Below are positions 7,174-14,123 of a stretch of 18,409 nucleotides of DNA, one piece after another. Made by a program: the position numbers and the translations under genes. The notes below the pieces were generated by a model. The model saw only the letters and a program-made list of their open reading frames with translations. It was not told the origin of the DNA and did not search any database. The DNA is from Prolixibacteraceae bacterium (GTDB taxonomy: Bacteria > Bacteroidota > Bacteroidia > Bacteroidales > Prolixibacteraceae): NCBI GenBank assembly GCA_007116765.1, contig SKHV01000195.1, positions 1-18,409 on the forward strand. The letters run 5' to 3'. Position 1 is the stretch's first letter. Each line of letters starts with the position of its first letter.

Positions 7174-8109
7174 ATGAGCAAAGTAAACGATATTACCCAA
7201 CTAATAGGGAAAACACCGTTGGTTAAGTTAAACCGGCTCGCACAAGGTGTTGATGCCGAGGTGTATGTAAAACTTGAAAGCATGAACCCCGGAGGTTCTG
7301 TTAAAGACAGGCTAGCTACTGCCATGATTGATGCTGCTGAAAAGCAAGGCAAAATTGGAAAGGGGAGCGTGATAATAGAGCCAACAAGCGGGAATACAGG
7401 TATTGGTCTGGCCATGATTTGTGCCGTGAAAGGGTATAAGCTCATTATTGTAATGCCCGAAAGTGTATCGCTCGAACGCCGTTCTGTTTTGGCCGCATAT
7501 GGAGCCGAATTATACCTGACACCTGCTCCGGAAGGAATGAAAGGCTCAATTGCCAAAGCCAATGAACTTGCATCGGGCATCGAAAATTCGTTTATTCCCA
7601 TGCAGTTCGAAAACGAAGCCAATGCCGAATATCACCGCAAAACAACAGGCCCTGAAATTTGGGCCGATACCGAAGGCAAAATCGACATTTTTGTTGCCGG
7701 AGCCGGAACCGGGGGTACAATTACAGGTGTTAGCCAAATGCTGAAAGAAGTAAAGCCCGGTGTAAAATCGGTGGTTGTTGAACCAACTGATTCTCCTGTG
7801 ATTTCGGGTGGCAAGCCCGGTCCTCATAAAATACAGGGAATTGGAGCAGGCTTTATACCCAAAGTTTTAGATGTCGATATAATTGATGAAATTTTCCATG
7901 TTGAAAACGATACTGCCTTTGAGTTTGCCCGTAGGCTAACACTCGAAGAAGGGATTTTCTCGGGAATGTCGTCGGGGGCAAATGTTTATGCCGCCCTGGA
8001 AATTGCCAAGCGCCCCGAAAACAGAGGAAAAACAATTGTTACCATAGTTTGCGATACGGGCGAACGTTATTTAAGTACACCTTTATACAACACCGATGTC
8101 AACAATTAA
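7174..8109 (+). CDS. cysK: Cysteine synthase (O-acetylserine sulfhydrylase)
   Basis: This 311-residue PLP enzyme joins O-acetylserine and sulfide to give cysteine and acetate in the cytoplasm. The N-terminus I-G-K-T-P-L-V-K-L-N (11-20) is typical. The PLP lysine is K44 in G-S-V-K-D-R. T-S-G-N-T-G (71-76) is the substrate/PLP loop, G-A-G-T-G-G-T binds the PLP phosphate, and the late S-S-G-A-N motif and C-D-T-G-E-R-Y-L-S segment match CysK. Length is normal for CysK/CysM; the overall pattern fits CysK, though the A/M distinction is not certain. Its 3' end overlaps the serine acetyltransferase gene by 14 nt, suggesting translational coupling. The poly-Cys leader ORF at 7019-7093 is the likely regulator, raising expression when cysteine is short. 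Confidence 0.93.
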   Translation: MSKVNDITQLIGKTPLVKLNRLAQGVDAEVYVKLESMNPGGSVKDRLATAMIDAAEKQGKIGKGSVIIEPTSGNTGIGLAMICAVKGYKLIIVMPESVSLERRSVLAAYGAELYLTPAPEGMKGSIAKANELASGIENSFIPMQFENEANAEYHRKTTGPEIWADTEGKIDIFVAGAGTGGTITGVSQMLKEVKPGVKSVVVEPTDSPVISGGKPGPHKIQGIGAGFIPKVLDVDIIDEIFHVENDTAFEFARRLTLEEGIFSGMSSGANVYAALEIAKRPENRGKTIVTIVCDTGERYLSTPLYNTDVNN

Positions 8110-9043
8110 CGATAAAAATATTTCGGATAAACTGCAGGCTGCTGTAGTTGGTTTATCTCATAAAAAATCATACACCAGCCTGTGCCATGAACATACGGTT
8201 GGAGAACCTATGCCCTCGGGCGAAAAGTTGGGGCTGATAGTGAACAAAGCACGTGAAATACTCTTTCCGGGTTATTTTGGGAACACTAAACTCGACCCCA
8301 TTTCATTGAATTATTACATGGGGGTATATGTCGATGAAATTTTTGAGTTACTCAGTGAGCAAATTTTGGCCGGTATGTGTTTCTCTTGCAGCGAAAAGAA
8401 CCATCATAAGCACGAGAATAATGTGCAGAAGCACACACAGCAGTCACGCGAAAAGGCGGCCGAATTCATAGCTTATTTACCCGAAATGCGCCGCATATTA
8501 GCAACCGACGTAGAAGCTGCCTTTACCGGTGACCCCGCAGCTCAGGGCAGGGGCGAGGTTATTTTTTGCTACCCTGCAATTCGGGCTATTTCCAGTTACC
8601 GCATAGCACATAAATTGTTGCAATTAGAGGTGCCGCTTATTCCACGAATTATTTCTGAAATGGCTCATTCCGAAACCGGTATCGACATTCACCCGAAAGC
8701 TCAAATAGGTGAGCACTTTACAATTGACCACGGAACCGGAACGGTAGTTGGGGCAACCTGTATTATTGGTAATAATGTAAAACTTTATCAGGGTGTTACG
8801 CTTGGGGCTAAAAGCTTCCCGCTTGATGAAAATGGAAATCCCATAAAGGGCATACCACGCCACCCGATTATCGAAGACGATGTGATAATTTATGCACAGG
8901 CAACCATCCTTGGGCGCATAACAGTTGGTAAAGGTTCGGTTATTGGCGGTAACGTTTGGGTAACGAACGACTTGCCCCCGTTTTCGAAAGTGGTTCAAAT
9001 GAAAGCCCGAAGCACCAGATTTATTGACGGAGCCGGAATTTGA
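8096..9043 (+). CDS. cysE: Serine O-acetyltransferase
   Basis: This 315-residue protein makes O-acetylserine from serine and acetyl-CoA, the substrate of the cysteine synthase encoded just upstream. The N-terminal helical domain (about 1-185) is followed by a left-handed beta-helix of hexapeptide repeats (about 190-295). Family motifs are T-G-D-P-A-A (144-149), A-H-S-E-T-G-I-D-I-H-P (190-200), D-H-G-T-G (211-215) with catalytic H212, and the G-A-K-S-F loop. It belongs to the longer SAT type rather than the E. coli length of about 270. The start ATG lies inside the cysK end (14-nt overlap). An unusual patch, C-F-S-C (95-98) followed by H103, H104 and H106, sits in the helical domain. The C-terminus ends D-G-A-G-I; such tails insert into CysK in the cysteine synthase complex, where the last residue is an isoleucine, and that is the case here. 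Confidence 0.92.
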   Translation: MSTINDKNISDKLQAAVVGLSHKKSYTSLCHEHTVGEPMPSGEKLGLIVNKAREILFPGYFGNTKLDPISLNYYMGVYVDEIFELLSEQILAGMCFSCSEKNHHKHENNVQKHTQQSREKAAEFIAYLPEMRRILATDVEAAFTGDPAAQGRGEVIFCYPAIRAISSYRIAHKLLQLEVPLIPRIISEMAHSETGIDIHPKAQIGEHFTIDHGTGTVVGATCIIGNNVKLYQGVTLGAKSFPLDENGNPIKGIPRHPIIEDDVIIYAQATILGRITVGKGSVIGGNVWVTNDLPPFSKVVQMKARSTRFIDGAGI

Positions 9044-9070
9044 AAATTCAGATAGTTAAATTATTTGTAT

Positions 9071-9115
9071 ATTGATGCTCTTAATTAAAAATATTAAAGA
9101 ATGAAGAGCATCAAT
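9071..9115 (+). repeat. Perfect 12-bp inverted repeat flanking the start codon of the EEP-family gene
   Basis: ATTGATGCTCTT (9071-9082) is the exact reverse complement of AAGAGCATCAAT (9104-9115). The 21-nt A/T-rich loop (9083-9103) ends in the ATG of the following gene, and the right arm is codons 2-5. The left arm contains an ATG at 9075 that opens a nine-codon frame ending in TGA at 9102-9104, overlapping the gene's start as ATGA. The arms could form an mRNA hairpin that presents or hides the start codon, or a DNA operator. The repeat itself is certain; a function is inference. Confidence 0.7.
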
Positions 9116-9952
9116 TTCTTTTTTGTACTTACTGTAGTTTTCTTTACAGGTATTTTAGCCTATGGTCAGAATGCGGCAATTAATGTAGCAACTTATAACC
9201 TGCGCTTAGACATTGCCAGCGATGGTGAAAATGCATGGCCAAATCGTAAAGAAAAGGTGAAAGAACTCATTCGTTATCACGAGTTCGAAATAATGGGTAC
9301 GCAAGAAGGGTTTCACCACCAATTGGAATATTTGCTTGAACTTCCCGGCTTTGCATACTCAGGTGTTGGCCGCGACGATGGTGAAGAAGGTGGTGAACAT
9401 TCGGCAATATTCTACAAAACCAATCGTTTTGAATTGCTTGATAATGGTGATTTTTGGTTGAGTGAAACGCCGCACGTACCGTCACTTGGATGGGAAGCCC
9501 AATACAAGCGCATTTGTTCATGGGTAAAATTGAATGATAAAACCAATAAGCAGGAATTTTACGTATTCAATGCTCATTTCGACCACCAAGCAAAGGTAGC
9601 CCGTGAGCAGTCGGCAATATTAATGCTGAAAAAAATTAAAGAAATTGCAGGCGATGCCCCGGTTATTTGCGTGGGCGATTTCAATTCGGTGCCTGAAACC
9701 GTTCAGATACAAAAAATTAAAGAGGTATTCCACGATGCTTATCACATCACCGAAATACCTCCTTATGGTCCTGTGGGTACATTCAATGGCTTTAAATTGG
9801 ATGCCCCTTTAAAAAACAGAATTGATTATATTTTTATCAGCCCGCACTTCAACGTTGAAAAATACGGAGCTTTAACCGATAGCTTTGAACAGCGCTTTCC
9901 TTCTGATCATTTTCCGGTAGTGGCAAGGCTTGTTTTTAAGACGAATGAATAG
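9101..9952 (+). CDS. Secreted endonuclease/exonuclease/phosphatase family protein
   Basis: This 283-residue protein has a signal peptide (about 1-22, ending A-Y-G-Q) and one EEP domain. Catalytic and metal-binding motifs are present in order: A-T-Y-N-L-R (30-35, N33), G-T-Q-E (66-69, E69), N-A-H-F-D-H (157-162, H159), G-D-F-N (192-195) and S-D-H-F-P-V (268-273, D269/H270). The fold hydrolyses phosphodiester or phosphomonoester bonds with Mg2+; secreted Bacteroidota members may act on nucleic acids, phosphoinositides or sphingomyelin-like lipids, and the substrate is not readable here. It follows cysE by 57 nt but has no obvious link to sulfur metabolism. The start lies in the loop of a 12-bp inverted repeat that may control its translation. 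Confidence 0.88.
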   Translation: MKSINFFFVLTVVFFTGILAYGQNAAINVATYNLRLDIASDGENAWPNRKEKVKELIRYHEFEIMGTQEGFHHQLEYLLELPGFAYSGVGRDDGEEGGEHSAIFYKTNRFELLDNGDFWLSETPHVPSLGWEAQYKRICSWVKLNDKTNKQEFYVFNAHFDHQAKVAREQSAILMLKKIKEIAGDAPVICVGDFNSVPETVQIQKIKEVFHDAYHITEIPPYGPVGTFNGFKLDAPLKNRIDYIFISPHFNVEKYGALTDSFEQRFPSDHFPVVARLVFKTNE

Positions 9953-10075
9953 TATAAAAGAGATACAAATTGTTTTTCTACCGTTCAGCATCGTTTTTAT
10001 ACGCTTCTGCATTTTTTCTTTTACATGTGATATTGTTTTGTGCACCTTCGCTTTATCATTTAAAAATATATTGTT

Positions 10076-11128
10076 ATGATAAAGAAAAATAATCTTTGGA
10101 ATTTGTATCTCCCGTTTCCCTGGAGCATACATGCGCGTATATTTGTATTATGTATACTTGGGGCACTTCTTTTCTGGTTTATTGCCGGTAGTGGGTCGTT
10201 TAAATTCTTTTTTATAATTTCCATTAGTATCATGTTTATCGATGCCGAAATTTTTTATTGGATTTCGCGCTCTCTGTTCCGTACTTTTAAATCCGAAAAC
10301 CAAAAAACATTCGTAAAGCAAGTAGTTGCGCGTGTTATAGTGTTCTTTTTTATGATTTTAATAGTGGGGACACTGGTAGCTTCAACTGTAATTACCTTGT
10401 TTCAATTGCAATGGCAGGAGAACCTGCAAGCAGCACTTGATCACCTGTTCATGTATGAAATTAAGGGGATTGTTATCTCGTTGCTCATTGCATCGGTGTT
10501 AGCTACTTTGATTTTTTTCATTATAATGTGGTTGGAAATGATGAAAATTGTGAATCAAACACGTGAGCAAATGCTTGTATATCAAAGTGAGACCTTGAAA
10601 AATCAATTAAATCCTCATTTCCTGTTCAACAGTTTGAATACGCTTTCATCGCTTATTACTGTACAACCCGAAAAAGCAGAACAATTCACGTTGAAGCTTG
10701 CGGATATTTATCGTTATATTCTTGAAAATCGCGAGAATGAAACGGTAACACTCAAAAATGAAATTGAGTTTGTTAAGGATTATTTTTTTCTTCAAAAGAT
10801 AAGGGACGAAGACAAAATCGACCTTCACTTTGAAATTGAAGATGATAATTGCAAAATAATTCCCGTTTCACTGCAATTGTTGGTCGAGAATGCTTTTAAA
10901 CACAACGCTTCAACGCGCGAAAAGCCGCTGGTGGTTACTGTTGTGCAAAAAGGCGACAGTGTTGAAGTACGCAATAATTTGCAGTCACGTAAGCTGATTT
11001 CCGAATCGTCGGGGCTGGGACTTGAAAACTTGTCGAAACGAATCAATATCCACACCGGGAAATCAATGGAAATAAAGCAAACGGCCGATGAATTTATAGT
11101 GAAAATGCCTTTACTTTGTAAGCAATGA
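10076..11128 (+). CDS. LytS-type membrane sensor histidine kinase
   Basis: This 350-residue kinase has four transmembrane helices in its N-terminal half (about 22-37, 43-62, 85-110 and 130-153) with little extracytoplasmic sequence, so it probably senses a membrane or small-molecule signal. The His_kinase domain (PF06580 type) begins with Q-L-N-P-H-F-L-F-N-S-L-N (177-188), with phosphoacceptor H181. The ATP-binding part shows L-V-E-N-A-F-K-H-N (269-277, N-box) and G-L-G-L (313-316, G-box), as in LytS/YehU-class kinases. It overlaps the response regulator by 4 nt (ATGA), so the two are translated together and form a cognate pair. No target gene is evident from the sequence; linked candidates are the neighbouring secreted enzymes. 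Confidence 0.93.
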   Translation: MIKKNNLWNLYLPFPWSIHARIFVLCILGALLFWFIAGSGSFKFFFIISISIMFIDAEIFYWISRSLFRTFKSENQKTFVKQVVARVIVFFFMILIVGTLVASTVITLFQLQWQENLQAALDHLFMYEIKGIVISLLIASVLATLIFFIIMWLEMMKIVNQTREQMLVYQSETLKNQLNPHFLFNSLNTLSSLITVQPEKAEQFTLKLADIYRYILENRENETVTLKNEIEFVKDYFFLQKIRDEDKIDLHFEIEDDNCKIIPVSLQLLVENAFKHNASTREKPLVVTVVQKGDSVEVRNNLQSRKLISESSGLGLENLSKRINIHTGKSMEIKQTADEFIVKMPLLCKQ

Positions 11129-11880
11129 AGCGTGTTTTAATCATAGAAGACGAACGTCCGGCAGCCTTAAAGCTTGAGCGCATGTTGCTCTCGATGCGCC
11201 CTAACTGGCAGGTGGTCGATAAGCTCGAGACTGTTGCTCAATCGGTTGATTGGCTTGCTGCTAACGAAACCCCAAGCCTTATTCTCATGGATATACAGCT
11301 AAGCGATGGTGTAAGTTTTGAGATTTTTGAGCAGATAAAAGTTGCCTCTCCGGTAATTTTCACAACAGCCTTCGATAAATATGCGGTGAAAGCATTCAAA
11401 GTAAACAGCATCGATTACCTGTTAAAGCCCGTGAGTGTGGAAAGCCTCGAAGCTGCTATACTGAAATTTGAAAAATCGGACAAAGCTTTAAACCATATTG
11501 CTGCTATTGAAAATGCATATACACAATTGGGGCGTTCGTTCAAAAACCGCTTTTTGGTAAAAGTTGGTCAGGCTTATGTGATGGTGCAGTCCTCGGATGT
11601 GGAAATGTTCTACATCAGCGAACGTTCAACCTTTATCCACACTTTCGACGGTAAAAACTACGACATTGATTACTCGCTCGACCAGCTTCAGCAGGTGGTT
11701 AACCCTGAGCAGTTTTTTAGGGTAAACCGCAATTGTTTGGTCAATATCGAAGCTGTTTCGAGGCTGGTTTCTTATTCGTCGAGCCGCTTAAAGTTGGTGC
11801 TTGCCTCGGGACATAAAGCCGAAAACCTGATCGTAAGTCGCGATAAAGTTGCTGAATTCAAAAAGTGGTTAGATAAGTAA
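11125..11880 (+). CDS. LytTR-family response regulator transcription factor
   Basis: The 251-residue protein has a receiver domain (about 1-120) with acidic pocket E8-D9-E10, phosphoacceptor D56 in L-M-D-I, T80/T81 and K101 in the L-L-K-P motif. A LytTR DNA-binding domain (about 140-250) follows, with F-F-R-V-N-R-N-C-L-V-N (197-207) as the family signature. LytTR proteins bind direct repeats upstream of target genes. It is paired with the LytS-type kinase whose last codons overlap its start. Its 3' end overlaps the convergent 6-phosphogluconolactonase gene by 12 bp (11869-11880), so the two transcripts must be antisense to each other at their ends. Confidence 0.94.
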   Translation: MKRVLIIEDERPAALKLERMLLSMRPNWQVVDKLETVAQSVDWLAANETPSLILMDIQLSDGVSFEIFEQIKVASPVIFTTAFDKYAVKAFKVNSIDYLLKPVSVESLEAAILKFEKSDKALNHIAAIENAYTQLGRSFKNRFLVKVGQAYVMVQSSDVEMFYISERSTFIHTFDGKNYDIDYSLDQLQQVVNPEQFFRVNRNCLVNIEAVSRLVSYSSSRLKLVLASGHKAENLIVSRDKVAEFKKWLDK

Positions 11881-12585
11881 TTTTGTCGCTGCCTGGTCGA
11901 GTATCCAGGTAATTTGACCATGCACAGGTTGGATGTGGGTTGCCGGTAGAGCTTCGTTTTTATCGGCAATTACTTCTTTCACTTTATTGGCTTTGTTTTC
12001 GCCGGTTGCCAGAAAAACCACATGGTGGGCATTGTTAATCAGCTTTCCGGTAAAGCTTACCCTTATTTGTCCGCTGTAGGGGTTTGTAGCCACGGCGCAA
12101 AGCTCAATGGCTGTTAGCAGTTCCATTTGGTTTGGAAAGATGGAGGCCGTATGACCATCATCGCCCAGTCCGAGAATAATTAAATCGAACACCGGTAAAC
12201 CATTTTTTTCAGTTAATGTATTCCTGATTTCTTCGGCATATCGTACTGCTTCTTCTTCAGGTTCGTTTTCGCCAATTACACGGTGAATATTTTTTGGAGC
12301 TATGCCAACAGGTGCCAGCCAAAGTTCGTTGGCCCATTTATAATTACTGTCGGGGTGGATAGGGGGCACGCAGCGGTCGTCGCCCCACCAAAAATGGAAG
12401 CGTTCGTCGGCTAAGTGCTTTCCATATTTTTCGTTCAGGTATTTAAAAACTGTCTTTGGTGTATTTCCGCCCGATAAGGAAATGTGAATTGGCTCCTTGC
12501 CCGGTTGTTCTATTAATTTTTTCAGGATGTCGGCTATTGCTTCTGAAATCTCGTCGGTATTTTTAAATATTTCAATTGTTGCCAT
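11869..12585 (-). CDS. pgl: 6-phosphogluconolactonase (DevB type)
   Basis: This 238-residue enzyme hydrolyses 6-phosphogluconolactone in the oxidative pentose phosphate pathway. The start chosen is the ATG at 12585 (M-A-T-I-E-I-F), because an upstream in-frame extension to 12738 would cross the preceding gene's 3' end and has no family similarity. Motifs are L-S-G-G-N-T-P (37-43), G-D-D-R (68-71) and L-G-L-G-D-D-G-H-T-A-S-I-F-P (138-151), typical of the NagB/SugarP-isomerase-like Pgl. Zwf and Gnd are often neighbours in this phylum but none is seen here. The upstream gene on the same strand is the CE15-like esterase, 82 nt away, and an 8-bp inverted repeat lies in that gap. Confidence 0.92.
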   Translation of the reverse strand: MATIEIFKNTDEISEAIADILKKLIEQPGKEPIHISLSGGNTPKTVFKYLNEKYGKHLADERFHFWWGDDRCVPPIHPDSNYKWANELWLAPVGIAPKNIHRVIGENEPEEEAVRYAEEIRNTLTEKNGLPVFDLIILGLGDDGHTASIFPNQMELLTAIELCAVATNPYSGQIRVSFTGKLINNAHHVVFLATGENKANKVKEVIADKNEALPATHIQPVHGQITWILDQAATKLLI

Positions 12586-12599
12586 ACTTTTTTGATAGT

Positions 12600-12636
12600 A
12601 CTGTTTATACTTGTATAATTCTGCAAAGTAAACAGT
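12600..12636. repeat. 8-bp inverted repeat upstream of pgl
   Basis: ACTGTTTA (12600-12607) and TAAACAGT (12629-12636) are exact reverse complements separated by 21 nt. The left arm ends 15 nt from the pgl start codon. It could be an operator or an intergenic hairpin, but 8-bp repeats occur by chance in A/T-rich gaps. Confidence 0.3.
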
Positions 12637-12667
12637 GAAAAATAAAATAGGTTTATAAGTGAATGCT

Positions 12668-13996
12668 TTACTCGAAATATCTTTTGGCAAACTCGATGAA
12701 GTATGGCCAGTTGGGTTCAACAGTGTGTCCGCCTTCATGTTGTCTGAAAGCTATTTCGCCGTCCGAAACAAAGGTTTTTTCTTCCGGCATTATTGTTGTG
12801 CCCATATCTTTTCGTCCCAGTAGTTTATAAACAGGGCCGGCTTCAATGGCTGATACAAACATCCCTTTGGCGTCAATCCAGTGCCCTTCTACATTTTCGG
12901 AACCAACACTGATGAAAACCGGTCGTGGAGCACATAGAGCAATTAGCTGGTGAGCATCGATGGGCAGATCGTTGGGAGTAAGCGGGCCTGCGTATTTAAT
13001 AAAGTTTGGAGTAAACCAGTGGTATTCTGCCGACGAAGCCAGGTTTTCGACCTGTTCGCCATATACCCTGCGCAGTAACTTGGCGCCTCCGGCACCCGAA
13101 GAGCCGATAAAGCCAATGGCAATTCGGGGTTCGTAAGCCATGGCCACCAATGCGGCTTTTCCATAGCGCGAAAGCCCTTCAATGGCTACACGTTTCTCAT
13201 CTACAAAAGGGTCGTTCACAAAAAAGTCGATGGCACGGCTTGCTCCCCATGCCCAAGCACGTAGTGTCCCCCAATCGTCAAGTTTTCGGGGTTCTCCTTT
13301 GTTTACAAGCCCAATAATCCCTTGTCTTAAACCGGCTCCATTATCGGCTTGATAGCTGGTGGGGATCAATATGGCAAATCCCCAGTTGTTTTGTAGCATC
13401 ATTTCCTTCCAACTTGGTTTATCGCTGTTGCGGTTACCAAAAAATCCTGACGGGAAATTCCATCCAAATTCCATTACTACAGGCACCGCGTCATTGCTGT
13501 TGAGCGGAGTGCCAACGGTAAGGTCAATTTCAACCGATATAGAAGGGTAGGAGCTGTTGTCGACAATTCCTTTAAGCCGTCTTAAGCGAACGGGTGTTTT
13601 TCCTTCGAGGGTGTCCATTTCGCTTACTACTTCCCAACTTACCGAAGGGGTGTTTTCGGGCATGCGTCCGTACATTTCGCGGTCGAAATGCTCGAAGATT
13701 TCAAGTTTGCGTTTTTCCCATTCGGCAGCATTTTTTACCGGCTGACCGTCGTCGAATAGTAGCGGGTTGGGTATTGATGTATAAGGCGATGCTTTCGACT
13801 CGTCGGTGTTGGCATAATTCGCATCGTTTGGATTGCCCGATGGTCCATGTCTAAGCTCATCTATGCCAAGCATTTCCATCATCAGGCGGTGGTCTTGATA
13901 ACTGAGGCGATTTATGCTATCGCGTGCTTGCTGTGAGAATTGACCCGATACCTGCATCGATAATCCCAGTATGATAAGGAGTATAAAATGTTTCAT
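12668..13996 (-). CDS. Secreted CE15-like glucuronoyl (acetylxylan-type) esterase
   Basis: The 442-residue protein begins at the ATG at 13996 (M-K-H-F-I-L-L), which gives a clean signal peptide (about 1-19, ending V-S-G-Q); an in-frame ATG 33 nt upstream would spoil it. It is an alpha/beta hydrolase of the CE15 type. The nucleophile motif is G-L-S-R-Y-G-K (274-280, S276), a variant of the G-x-S-R-x-G-K elbow. G-S-S-G-A-G-G (298-304), E-Y-H-W-F-T-P-N-F (324-332) and A-P-R-P-V-F-I-S (356-363) follow, and Q-H-E-G-G-H-T (419-425) probably supplies the catalytic histidine (H424). E369 is a candidate acid. CE15 enzymes split ester links between glucuronoxylan and lignin, although many bacterial members have untested substrates. 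It lies between the pullulanase and pgl on the same strand. Confidence 0.85.
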   Translation of the reverse strand: MKHFILLIILGLSMQVSGQFSQQARDSINRLSYQDHRLMMEMLGIDELRHGPSGNPNDANYANTDESKASPYTSIPNPLLFDDGQPVKNAAEWEKRKLEIFEHFDREMYGRMPENTPSVSWEVVSEMDTLEGKTPVRLRRLKGIVDNSSYPSISVEIDLTVGTPLNSNDAVPVVMEFGWNFPSGFFGNRNSDKPSWKEMMLQNNWGFAILIPTSYQADNGAGLRQGIIGLVNKGEPRKLDDWGTLRAWAWGASRAIDFFVNDPFVDEKRVAIEGLSRYGKAALVAMAYEPRIAIGFIGSSGAGGAKLLRRVYGEQVENLASSAEYHWFTPNFIKYAGPLTPNDLPIDAHQLIALCAPRPVFISVGSENVEGHWIDAKGMFVSAIEAGPVYKLLGRKDMGTTIMPEEKTFVSDGEIAFRQHEGGHTVEPNWPYFIEFAKRYFE

Positions 13997-14123
13997 GAGT
14001 TTTATGGTTATTAAATAAAAACTGCACAAAGTATTGCTTTGTTATCGAAGATAAAAATAGGAATAATGCAGTTTGAATGAGTCGAATTATTTATTCTTTT
14101 TGAGTAAAATCAATCAATTTGCT

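Noticed and set aside
7066..7181. Pairing of TTGCT in the Cys codons with AGCAA before or at the cysK start (7161-7165, 7177-7181) as a start-codon sequester
   Set aside because: Only 5 bp each and no extension; such matches are expected by chance between a Cys-codon repeat and A/T-rich DNA.
9952..10002. GTATAAAA / TTTTATAC inverted repeat after the EEP-family gene
   Set aside because: Eight A/T pairs with a 35-nt loop; likely chance in an A/T-rich gap.
12586..12738. Longer pgl reading frame starting at 12738
   Set aside because: The added residues have no Pgl similarity and overlap the end of the CE15-like gene; M-A-T-I-E-I at 12585 is the family-like start.
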